From Terfezia claveryi (Eukaryota > Ascomycota > Pezizomycetes > Pezizales > Pezizaceae): a DNA stretch of 64,000 nt. Positions within the stretch are counted from its first letter, which is position 1; each line of letters begins with the position of its first letter. The notes under the pieces were generated by a model. The model did no database searches. It was not told the origin of the DNA and worked only from the letters and a program-made list of their open reading frames with translations. This document shows, piece by piece, positions 23,077-33,202 of the stretch. The position numbers and the translations under genes were made by a program. The stretch lies in NCBI GenBank assembly GCA_015179025.1, contig WHUX01000020.1:186001-250000 (forward strand), read 5' to 3'.

Positions 23077-24581
23077 ATGAGTCGGCAGCGAAGGAGTGGC
23101 TCCTTTGTAGCAGAGCTGAATTTGGGGGATACGGCCGCCCCGGCGTTGTCAACGATGAGGGTGACGGGTGCTCAGGTAGGTGATCTGCTTCTCTTTCGTA
23201 ATTGCAATCGTTAAGGAGTTCAAAATTGGTTTGGTGTGATAGAGGTTGAGTTTGCTGACAATTTGGTGATGCTATTTCAACAGAGGGAGGCATCACGGAC
23301 GCGGCGGAAGACATTGGCTTCGGAACGGGGGTCGCGGACAAGAACTTTTTTTACGTGGTATAGGGAGGTATCGCACCGGAATACATGGGGTATGTCTCCT
23401 TCGCCCGGTTTTACTTGGGATTTTGTTACAGCGCCTGACCGTTTTCCTCTTTACAGTTAACCCCCTTACAATCCTCCTTGTAATCATCGCCGGCTATGCC
23501 ATCAACCCCACCGACTCCAACCCGCTCAAAGCATGCATCATGCTCTCGTACCCTATCCCGCCTCCGAAACTAAATCCGGCTTATTAGAGTACGGTAAAGG
23601 CAAGAAGGACATGCTCTTCGTGCTCTTCTATACGATATTCTTCTCCTTCACCCGCGAGTTCATCATGCAGCGAGTCATACGCCCCTTTGGAATTCGCTGT
23701 GGCATCAACAAGAAGGGCAAGATCGCTAGGTTTATGGAGCAGTCCTATACTGCGATTTATTACTCTTTCTTTGGGCCATATGGGTTGTATGTCATGTATC
23801 ATACACCAATCTGGTACTTCAACACAAGGGCGTTCTGGGAGGAGTACCCTCACCGTACTCACACTGTGGATTTCAAGGCGTACTACCTACTTCAGGGAGC
23901 CTTCTGGGCGCAGCAAGCGATTGTGTTGTTGTTGCAGTTGGAGAAGCCGAGGAAGGATTTTAAGGAGTTGGTGTTGCACCATATTGTCACTCTTTCGCTT
24001 ATTGCCCTCAGTTATAGGTTTCACTTTACTTGGATTGGTCTTGCTGTCTACATCACCCACGACATCTCCGATTTCTTCCTTGCGACGAGTAAGACTTTCA
24101 ACTACCTAGATGTATCATTAATCGGGCCATACTTCGTGTTATTCACCGCATCGTGGATCTACTGTAGGCATTATATCAACATCATCATCTTGATTTCTGT
24201 ATTGACAGAGATGAAATCCGTGGGTCAATGGGAAGAGGGGGCCCTTGATTGGGAAGCGGAGTTGTTCAAGTCTCCGTTGGCGCAATGGATCTGCTTTGGG
24301 TTGTTGGGCAGTCTGCAGGCGGTGAATTTGTTTTGGTTATACTTGATCTTTAAGGTGGCGAGGAGGTATGTTTGGCCGAGGGGAGGGGAGAAATTGGATG
24401 ATGTAAGGAGTGAGGATGAGGATGATAGTGCTGGAGGTGAACCGTAAGCTACCCATTACTCTAACTGCAAGGAGTCATGAAACTGATGAATTTGTCGTTT
24501 AGATCGCCGATTGAGGAAACTCAGGACGGAGCGAGAATGAAGATCAACGGGGAAGCTGTAGAGGATAAGAAGGGGCTATAA
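23077..24581 (+). CDS. LAG1: Lag1/Lac1-like ceramide synthase (apparent frameshift in exon 3)
   Basis: Four exons: 23077-23175, 23284-23389, 23457-24443 and 24503-24581, about 423 aa. The enzyme N-acylates sphingoid bases with acyl-CoA in the ER membrane. A TLC domain is evident with TREFIMQRVIRP, the HH motif in LVLHHIVTLSLI (about residues 242-243), YITHDISDFFLATSK, and several membrane segments. The tail is acidic and Lys-rich. Exon 3 starts in one frame (NPLTILLVIIAGYAINPTDS to LSYPIPPPKLNPAY, then TAG at 23585-23587) but EYGKGKKDMLF onward is in another. A single missing base near 23560-23590 would explain it, and the summed exon length is one base short of a multiple of three. Sequence error or a recent lesion are both possible. 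Confidence 0.88.
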
Positions 24582-26542
24582 AAGCTTCCAGCTTACGCCA
24601 AACATCCTCCGAAGCAGGGACTGCTGTTTTGCACAGGGGGCGTTGAGGGGAAGATAATGCATTACTATATATCCATTATATATCACGAATCAGATATGCC
24701 GGAATTGAATGAAAGAACGTATATTAATATAGAAAGGGAAGGCGTACGTGCTGGTTGTTGGTTCAGTATCTCTTTAGTTGACTAAGTACATAATGTAATT
24801 AAGGAGAGTTGAATAGGAGAGGATTGACTGAATATGGCTATGGTGATGGGTGCCTTAACGTGACGGTGGCACCAGAGAAAGGATTAGTCTGGCTTGCACT
24901 AAGAGCGTTGACCAAGGAAGTTTTGTACAGAACGCCACCAGAATATAACAGTCAAGTCTCAAATATAAGCAACCTCAATATAAGAAGACGCAACTGGGGC
25001 CCCCAGTCCCCGCCTAAATTTGTGAAAATGCGAACCTCTTGTTATAATGATGAGCAATATATATTAAGATGCGAGTTGAGGCCTCCCTCTTCTGGAGTAA
25101 ATTCCATCACGTGACCGAAACCATCGGAAACTATCGGGAGGGGGGGAGGGGTTGGATTCACTTTAAAGTGAGATGAAAGATGTTTGGGATGTGGATGTGG
25201 CATTTCACACTGACGGGGGTTTGCGTTGTTATTTCGGTTAGGGAATATTACAACTCTTGGGAATTATTGGGTTGGGAGCGGGGGGCGCGCGAGGATTTAT
25301 TTTCATCCAAGAGGGATTCTAAGCAAACCACCAATCCAGGATTAATATATTTCTACTTAAAGATCTCTACTATCAATTTTATTTTATTTTTTTTTTTGCT
25401 CAGGCTTTCTTCTAATATTTTTTACCAACTTCATATAACCGGGGGAAAGATTGAAAACGCTACTTTAAACTTTACTGTAACGGGTGATTGAGTTGATATC
25501 CTTCTCCCACCCATATGTCATCTCCCTTTTTTTGTCAAGATGGGTATAAAAAGAACCATTATTGGCTGGATGGACGCTCTTTGGGTTTGGAGAAACCTAA
25601 CCAACTTATGTGAGTGGGACAATCCCCAATACAGCTCTTAACAAGACCTCCCCCTCTTTGCCTCAGGGGAAAAAAAAAAAAAAACTATCTTTTCCTTCTC
25701 AGATCTGAGAATTTCGGCACACTAAGGGTATCTTTATATCGGGGCCTTATTACCGTTTAAATATTTGAATCTTCGAAGAGAAACATCAAAGCCAATGCAT
25801 ATTCAGGGGCCTATGTACTTACCAGTATAGCATCACAATACATGTAAGGGGAAAAAAAAGAAAAAAAAAAAAAAAAACACTTACTGTCCCATTTGCTGTT
25901 TAATGCTGAGGCGCTTTCAAAAGTTTGATTTTTTATGCTGACAACTACCTGGGTTTTATAGCTATTGGGAAAACCAATAAGATCATGCATACCAACGTGC
26001 AGAGATATATAGTTAAGTTGGGGGGGGGGGGGAAACAATAAGAAATACATAGTGTACTTCATCGTTAGGACAAGCTAAAGTAGTCCGGGGGAAGTACAGT
26101 TCTGCATCCCCCCATAGGCGCGGGGCCCCAAAGAATTAGAAATCCTTAAGTTTTTTTTTTAATTTTAACCCCCTCCTTTCTTTTACTTTGATAATATATA
26201 TCATGACGGACAATTGCAGAACTTGGGAAGCTTTTCCAAATTGCACCTTGTTTTTAAAAGAAAAAAAGATAAAAAAAAAAAGCTTCTGAGACCCTATGAC
26301 AAAGTTTCTTTTTTTTTTAAATTTTTTTTTTAGGGTTTTTCACCTTGATGCAGAGCACGAATTTCAGGGTAAAAAAACTGCAGGACATTTCCCCAATAAT
26401 TTTACTAACATTACACAAAAATTGGAACTGGCTGTTTGGAATCTTTTTTTCCAAAAGCTCTTATGTTGGTTTTTCTGGCTTTATTTACGGAGTATAAGGT
26501 GTCTGTCTTAACGCTCATAGAAGAAAATGTTACTTTTACAGA
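24582..26542. other. AT-rich intergenic region
   Basis: Homopolymer-rich DNA (A-runs near 25670 and 25865, G-run near 26020, T-runs near 26310). A partial TAGTCTGGCTTG copy lies near 24885. No gene recognised. Confidence 0.45.
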
Positions 26543-26999
26543 GGACTCTCGATACAAGCATATCGATCGGACCGGGAGAAGTATGCTTGTAACCAATATA
26601 TGCTTATAGCAAGAGAAAATAGGTAACTATAAAATTAAGTTAATCGCTAGGAAATGTTGTGGAATATGCTTATGAATCCAAGCAGAGCATATAAACAAGA
26701 AGTATCCAAACGAGAGTAGTAGGTGTGGAAGCGGGAATATCAAGGAGAGGAGGCACCAGAAAGTCAGTGATCCTGCGCTGAAGATGCAGTCGCCTGCATT
26801 GAATTTCTAGAGTCTCAATACTTTTCTCCTCACGCTGTAGAACATCTTGTAGGTCCCTGATATTGGCTGTAGGTTCAGCTTGAAGAGAAAACGGGAGTAA
26901 TCCTTCAATATGCGCGGACGCTACCCTGAGGTGTAACCGGTCAAGCTCCGTCCATGCCTGATGCTGTTGGACAACCGAAGATTTGGAAGAAGAGGCCAT
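26543..26999 (-). mobile_element. Remnant of a pogo-like DNA transposon (terminus plus ORF)
   Basis: The terminus ACTCTCGATACAAGCATA at about 26545 resembles the inverted repeats at 57628 and 37738-37760, and the following 200 bases align by eye with 57630-57800. An uninterrupted minus-strand frame 26999-26670 (109 aa) codes for a helical, Leu/Gln-rich segment (LQDVLQREEKSIETLEIQCR) and a hydrophobic end. Its position next to the terminus suggests the C-terminal end of a transposon-encoded protein. I do not recognise the protein itself; an independent small gene is possible. Confidence 0.45.
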
Positions 27000-27224
27000 T
27001 GTTTCACAGTCAGTATGTATACATCATCGGTTCACTCAGTCTGATACAAAACCAAGTAAGCTAATTTGACAGTGAACAGGTGATATGAAATCTAGAGTGC
27101 ATCATCATTTGACATCTACGACCATAGACTGAAGAAAACGAGGCATCCCGTCCGCTCTGCCATATCTAAGCTTCAGATCGCCAGGTTAGTACTGCAGTGG
27201 GTGACCATGCGGGAAAGTCTCCCA

Positions 27225-27855
27225 CCGCAGCACGCATTGGAATTAGGAATTTTTGACTTCTTCTTTCAGTATCATTGGATGGTTGCCTTTTACAGGTAGT
27301 CCTTTTTTGGCCCATACCTTTTCCGGTATCGCCCAGCTACCCTTTTTGTCAGTAAGCTAGTACTATCTTGGTATTCTCCCTACCACACCATTTTGTAGTT
27401 TCACCAGTCCCACGACGCCAATAGGCAGCTGAGGCGAGCCCTTGACATGCAGTGCTGCAGACAAAAATTTCGGAGTCCATGTTTGAAGTCTGGCTTCGAC
27501 CCCAAATGCCAGCTGTGCTGGGTCGTCAAATGTATATATGTACGGTTATTTTCCTCCTTGCTGAACAGAAATTCACAATATCGCCATTATGTCTACAGTG
27601 CCAACACCAACCCAGACCCTTCCTACAGCCACCTTAGGCGGCATGACTAAGTCCTGGCCCCTTCCATACCTTCAATCAAGCTCGCCCTGGCAGGAGTGCA
27701 GCCCATTATCAGCACCTCCAAGCCCTCCTGACAACCGAAGATGTCTCTATCCACAAGAGAGTTTACTAGAAGGGCACAATGAGAAAGCTAAATGGCATTG
27801 AGAAATGGTTCAGTAAATTCTGCTGTGGAATGTTATACATGAGGTAGGTAAAATA
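27225..27855 (+). repeat. Copy 1 of a diverged 630-bp duplicated gene fragment
   Basis: Aligns by eye along its whole length with 55570-56210, with many substitutions and small indels. Both carry an ATG followed by MSTVPT-x-x-QTLP and, after frame breaks, a segment LQALLTxEDxS with RKLxGxxKWFSKFCC. The shared protein-like pieces and the breaks in both copies indicate two decayed copies of one protein-coding sequence whose family I do not recognise. Confidence 0.65.
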
Positions 27856-28610
27856 TACCTCCGATACCATCATTCCATACCTACAGTCACTGTTGGACAA
27901 GCGATAACAATTCAGACGGAATGGACCCAACTGCGAATGATCGCAAAGACCCTACACAATGATCTCTGAATGCTACTAAAGTTAATGAATGCAATTCATG
28001 CATTCGCTCGGCTTAGATGCATAAATTACTTCTTCTAGCAATTTACGCATTCGCTTGGCTCGTCAGAGTCGTGCCACTTCTGGTGTCTTGGAGAGAAGTG
28101 CTTTGCATAGCAACATTAACAGCGAATAGACAGATGAATGGCCAATAAAGGGACACTTCACCTGATATATGCGAGTATGTGTGTCTGATGTATGTATGCG
28201 AGACAGTGCGAATGTTATAAGTGAACATGTAGATATGAGATGTTCGAGTATATGAGTATGTACGAGTATATGAGTATGTACGAGTATATGAGATTCCTCA
28301 AGCTCTCAACCTCTCTATAGAAGCAATAGAAGAGCTCTATATACATGAAGGGATAATGCGAATAGCATTGCTATTACAGGTAAGTATTGCGAGAAAGCAG
28401 GTATGTGCTGGAGTTACGTGAGGTTACGTGAGTGGCATATCGCCACAACGTCAGTATATGCGTGAGTGGCATATTGCCACAATATCATATGCTGGATTAG
28501 CTCACGTGCCTTTCAACACCCCTCTTATAGCAAGGAAGTGAACAGGCTGATTAGTCTCGTTAAAAACCTAAAAACCCAATGGGAAAAAGAAGGTAAAAGA
28601 GTGCTAATCA

Positions 28611-30562
28611 AGCTTGTTCTCGCATTATTTGATCCCTTAATACAGTAAGAAAATAAGGCCGTAGAAGCGGCTTCGTACAGATATCAGCTAAATTGCTAGC
28701 ACTGGGTATCCAAAGAACATTAATCGTGCCTGTTTCTACCAGATCTCTGATGTGGTGGTAGGCAATGTCTATGTGCTTGCTTTTATCACTGATTCGGGGA
28801 TTGTCTGCTAGATCAATAGTCCCATTTTGTCAGCGTTTAAAGCACAAGGAATATCAACACGGAGTTCTTTCAAAGCATTCTGCAACCATATTTGCTGTTT
28901 TGCAGAGGTAGAAAGAGCGATGTATTCCGCCTCGACCATAGAGGTGGAGACACAACGTTGCTTTACCGATCTCCAGCAAATTGTATTGCAAGCTATCTGG
29001 AAAATGTTTCCCGTTGTTGATTTCCGGTCGTTCCTGTCTCCTGCAAAGTCTGTATCCGAGTAGCCCGATAAGCTCACCAAATTTATATTGTTTGGTTTCT
29101 TGTAAGTAAGGGTAAGATCTCTCGTACCCTTAAAGTAATGTAGAGTCTTTTTAATAATACCTATATGATCTTTGGTGGGCTTTGAGGCAAACTGGGATAA
29201 AGTGGAGACGGTATAGGCAATGTCAGGTCTGGTACCGATTACAAGGTACATGAGGGAACCAATTATTTGCCTAAAGCGGGATGTATCTGCAAGATCTTCT
29301 TGCTCTTGGGCCTTTAACAGTAGGATATGAGGATCCAAGGGAAGAGAGACCAGATTGCAGTCTTGCATGCCGAATTTAAGAAGCAATTGGTCGATATATG
29401 TCCGTTGTGACAAGGTAACACAGTCTGCATGCCATGTTATCTGGATGCCTAATAACCAGCTCAAGGGACCGAGTTCGCTCAGTTTGAATTCTCTCTTTAG
29501 CGAATTCTTCAGTTTCTCCCTTTCGGCCAGGTTAGGCCCCGCAATAGTGATATCATCCACATAGATGGCGATTATCACTTGAAGCTCTACATGTATTAGG
29601 ACACATGGATCAAAGTTGGTCGTCACGTACCCTAGTGGTACAAGAAAGCCGGTCAACCTCTGATACCACTGTCTTGGTGACTGCTTAAGTCCGTAATTGG
29701 ACCTGAGAAGGCGTGCACATTGTCCTGATTCATTATTATTAGCAGAAAGCCTTAATTCCGCATTTGTAGGAGAAGGCCTTAGTTTTGCAAACCCAGGCGG
29801 AAGCTGCATATAGATCTCCTCGTTCAGAGAACCATATAGAAAAGCCCCCTTAATATCCAGCTGATCTGGTTGAGGCCAATTAAGAGAGACTGATAGAGCA
29901 ATCAGTAATCTCAGTGAATCGTACCTCACAACAGGAGAAAAGATTTCGTCAAAATCCGTCCCCGGTTGCTGAGAAAGGCCCTGAGCAACGAGCCTAGCTT
30001 TGTAGCGGCTTATATTGCCTGCTGAATCCCTCTTGATCTTATAGACCCATTTGCAGCCTACAATGTTGTGCTTTGAAGGTAGAGGCACAACTGTCCACAC
30101 TGATTGATCCGCCAGATTCTGTAACTCTTCTCTCATGGCTTCGTACCATCTAGGAGAGTCTGCACACTCAGTCGCCTGCTTGAACGTCTTTGGTTCTGTC
30201 TCGTTAGCCGCCAGAGCGGTTGCAAGCAAGGTGTGCGGAATATTGGTAGATTCAGTGGGTTCGCTGGGCTCGGGTTCAGCGAATTTGCTAGAAAGATCGC
30301 TAGAAAGCAGGCTAAAACGCTGAGTAGATATATGCTTAGTAGGTATATGCTCAGTGGGTATATGCTCAGGTGGTAAATGCTCAGCTGGTAAATGAGTTTC
30401 GCTGGATTTGCCAGCATTCTCAGGGTTAATGAATGTGCAATTGGATGCCTTAATGGTAAACATTTGCTTGTTAGCAAGCTGGACCTTGTAGATTGAAGGG
30501 CTATCTGTATAGCCGACGAGGATAGCACATTCTGCCCGTGGTTGGAACTTGCTTCCTGGCAT
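28611..30562 (-). pseudogene. Copia reverse transcriptase-RNase H
   Basis: A 584-codon open frame (30562-28808) plus a frameshifted RNase H tail to 28611. Copia RT signatures: WVYKIKRDSAGNISRYKARL, DFDEIFSPVVRYDSLR, QLDIKGAFLYGSLNEEIYM and the catalytic IAIYVDDITIAG (YVDD). RNase H shows GYSDTDFAGD and VEAEYIALS. Near 28808 a frame change ends the long frame; the downstream frame continues with KHIDIAYHHIRDL and ADICTKPL to a stop at about 28611. So close to intact that the insertion or its source is probably not very old. Confidence 0.85.
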
Positions 30563-30565
30563 TCT

Positions 30566-31056
30566 TCATTCTTCAGCGATATGCACATAGCAAGGACTGC
30601 CAAAGGGTTTCAGGTGCACGATCGAAGGCCGTTTGTGGTACAGCATCTCAAAGGGCGTTTTGCTCTGAGGTAGCTGTGAATGGGGTAGGCGATTTCGGAG
30701 ATAAACAGCCATATTGCAGGCTTCGCCCCAAAGCTTGAGGTCGGGCCTTTGGTCAATAGGGTTAACCAGTCTGTATCGTCCGATTATATTGCTCTGGTAC
30801 TCCATTAGACTGATGGGAATATGGCGGTGTGTAAATATGTTTGATGCCCTTCGTTCTGATGAACTTATCAGCCTCCACATATTCTCCACCGTTATCTGTA
30901 ACTAGAGTTAAGACAGTGGTATTAAACTGTCTTTCCACTAGAGTAATGAATTCTCGAATTATCTGTGCGGCATCTGGAGATTTATTCTTCAGGAAATATA
31001 TCCAACCCATCCTGGTAAAATCATCAATAAAAGTAATGTAATATTGTTGTTTGTAC
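30566..31056 (-). pseudogene. Copia integrase fragment
   Basis: The frame from 31056 reads YYITFIDDFTRMGWIYFL (first catalytic Asp), TDNGGEYV (second Asp) and SNGVPEQYNRTI (catalytic Glu), then breaks. A second frame (about 30820-30566) resumes with the conserved AVYLRNRLPHS and KPFGSPCYVHI. N-terminal zinc-binding and gag parts are absent. Confidence 0.8.
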
Positions 31057-31104
31057 TACTGTATAGAGGTTGTGTGCTCACTTATCATTTTTTCGCTCAT
31101 TTGT

Positions 31105-31440
31105 GCACTGAATTCTAGGCTGATTTGCATGCTCGATTCCAGGCTGATTTGCTCGCTCAATTCCAAGCTGATTTGCTTCCTCAATTCTAGGCTGATTTAC
31201 TTGCTCGGTTCCAGGCTGATTTGCTCGCTCGGTTCCAGGCTGATTTACTTGCTCGATTCTAGGCTGATTTGCTCGCTCAATTCTAGGCTGATTTGCATAT
31301 TTGATTCTAGGCTGATTTGCTTACTCAATTCTAGGCTAATTTACTCACTTAATTCTAGGCTGATTTGCTGGCTCAATTCCAGGCTGATTTGCTTGCTCGA
31401 TTCTAGGGTGGTTTGCTCGCTCATTTGCTCGCTCATTTTC
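31105..31440. repeat. 24-bp minisatellite, about 13 units
   Basis: Units of the type TTCTAGGCTGATTTGCTCGC plus TCAA, varying at a few positions. As 24 is a multiple of three, the plus strand stays open (31051-31560) and reads as 8-residue LNSRLICS-like repeats. It abuts the broken 5' end of the Copia element. No similarity to a real protein is apparent. Confidence 0.9.
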
Positions 31441-32359
31441 ACACTGGTTTGGATGGTCATTTCAAGAGTCACTACAATATTTATTCAGATGCGTACGATC
31501 TGGTCGATCTTTTGGGGATCTGCAATATTTCTGTATTTAGCTAGTTTTAAAATCAAATAACAAGTTTTGAATTGCATAAAATGTAGGTACCATTGTAGAA
31601 TGAGTGTGCTATTCATTATGACTGTAGGAAGGGAAAAACAGGTATGGTAGCCATTGCTATTGTAGAGAAGTGCAATTCGGCCTTGAGAAGCTCATAGGTA
31701 ATGAGCCTGCAATAACAATGTTGAGTATTGTGATAGAGTGTGTAGAACGGATTAGTAGAGAGGCTGACATTGAGAATAGGTTAGAGGGTAGGGAGATATT
31801 ATAAATAGGTCAGTGAAGAGGGAGACGTTAGCAAGAGGGCACATAGTGTTCGCTTGCAAATTTACAGAGTGCGAGAGAGCCTTGAATTGTAAGTGTTAGG
31901 GCTACATAAACTGCATTGCAAGATAGAGATCTTCTCATAATACGGAGTTTTGCAAATTAGCATTGTGTGTACAACGTGCACACAATGCAAGCTAAAGGTT
32001 TACTGATGAATAAACTATGGTAGGAGATCCCATGGGTGAAGTCACCTACTGTAGTCCCAACATGGAAATTGAAAATTGGAAGTCCATTTCTGGGACTAAA
32101 AAGTCCAAATCGGGAACAAGACAATATTACTATAAGTGTAGTCTTGGCATCCCAAAAGAGTCTTGTATTTGGCACCTGTATTTGGACCCTACATAATTAG
32201 CCCCATTTTTGGACTCCCGGATTCCACGAATCTGGATATTCACTCACAATTATCTATCGAAATGATTCTATATATACTGACTGGATTTCCATCTTTCCCT
32301 CATCTTTCCCTTCAGTCCAAATCAATAGTCCAAACCCAACAATACGAATATCTCTAATT
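31441..32359. other. Intergenic AT-rich region
   Basis: No gene seen; several short frames only. TGTACAACGTGCACACA near 31967 resembles the palindrome at 37098. Confidence 0.4.
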
Positions 32360-32868
32360 ATGACTACCAACGTGTACGACCTCACGAGGCGCTTGCCCAG
32401 AAGAACTATCGAACAGTGCCAGGAACTGCTCCGATTTCTGGAGAATGAAGAAGTTCCTCAGGCTGCACTGCCTACGGTTTTGTTGAGGGCTAACTGATGA
32501 TTGAGCTGGAATCTACGAGCGGTACAAGCAACACCGGGGCCACCACCACCAAAGCAGAATGTCTACCACCAACAGACGAGCCAGCGCGTGCTCTGGTACT
32601 TCGTGCAGCACCAACTCACCGGAAGTTAGGGCAGATGAGACGGTGGTTTAAAGAAGACAACCAGGGCATTGCGATAGCAGGGACCCGCTGGCTACTGGGA
32701 GAAAAGAAGAGGGAAGGGAAGAGGTCGCGCTCAATGGTCATCTATCTGGCCAGATCAACTCGGAGGGCTCTGCGCATGGGATGGAAGGAGTTTAGGATTG
32801 AGGAGTACAAATGGGTATGGAAGGTGAAGGATAAAGCTGACGGGCCTATCCTCAATGAGCATCCATGA
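32360..32868 (+). CDS. Gag-like ORF pair, probable LINE ORF1 remnant
   Basis: A 45-codon frame (32360-32497; MTTNVYDLTRRLPRRTIEQC) ends in TGA that overlaps the ATG of a 123-codon frame (32497-32868) as TGATG. The second frame contains GTRWLLGEKKREGKRSRSM and LRMGWKEFRIEEYKWV, a pattern I associate with the gag-like first protein of fungal Tad1-type LINEs. No reverse transcriptase follows. It could be a frameshifted remnant, a two-exon gene or a domesticated copy; the promoter-like, A-poor DNA before it has TATATA at about 32269. Confidence 0.45.
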
Positions 32869-33202
32869 TACGGACCTATCTCCCTTGATACGCATTGCCC
32901 TAAGGTATATAAGAAAAAAAAATGTATTATCAAAAACAAGACGCCATAAAATAATGAAAGTTAGTGAATTAGCAAAGAAAAAACGCAAAGTTGAAAAAAA
33001 ATATAAACCCCTCAAAGAAAGAAAGCAAGAGATACCATCGAAATAAGCAAAAACCTTGAAATGAAAACATGCCTTATATGAAGAGATAAAAGAAATGTCA
33101 ACAGGGCAGGACGTACCGCCACACAGAAGACGTAAGAAAAACCAAATGCATCCCGAATCATTTGTCCACTTTTCTCTTTCCAGAAAAAAAAAAAATAGAT
33201 TC

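Larger units (their letters stand above)
28509..31056 (-). mobile_element. 5'-truncated, degenerate Copia (Ty1/copia) retrotransposon
   Basis: On the minus strand, integrase core (from about 31056) is followed by reverse transcriptase and RNase H down to about 28611. Then comes a polypurine tract AAGAGGGG (28519-28526) directly before TGTTGAAAGG (28518-28509), the probable start of the 3' LTR. Gag, protease and the 5' LTR are missing: similarity stops near 31056, where a 24-bp minisatellite begins. Frame breaks lie in integrase (about 30770-30890), between integrase and RT (about 30565) and in RNase H (about 28808). The far border of the LTR, somewhere in 27980-28200, could not be fixed. Confidence 0.85.

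Noticed and set aside
23480..23589. Intron that would remove the Lag1 frameshift
   Set aside because: It would delete the segment AGYAINPTDSNPL, which resembles a conserved part of fungal Lag1 proteins.
31051..31560. 169-codon plus-strand ORF as a gene
   Set aside because: It is only the 24-bp minisatellite staying in frame; no independent coding evidence.
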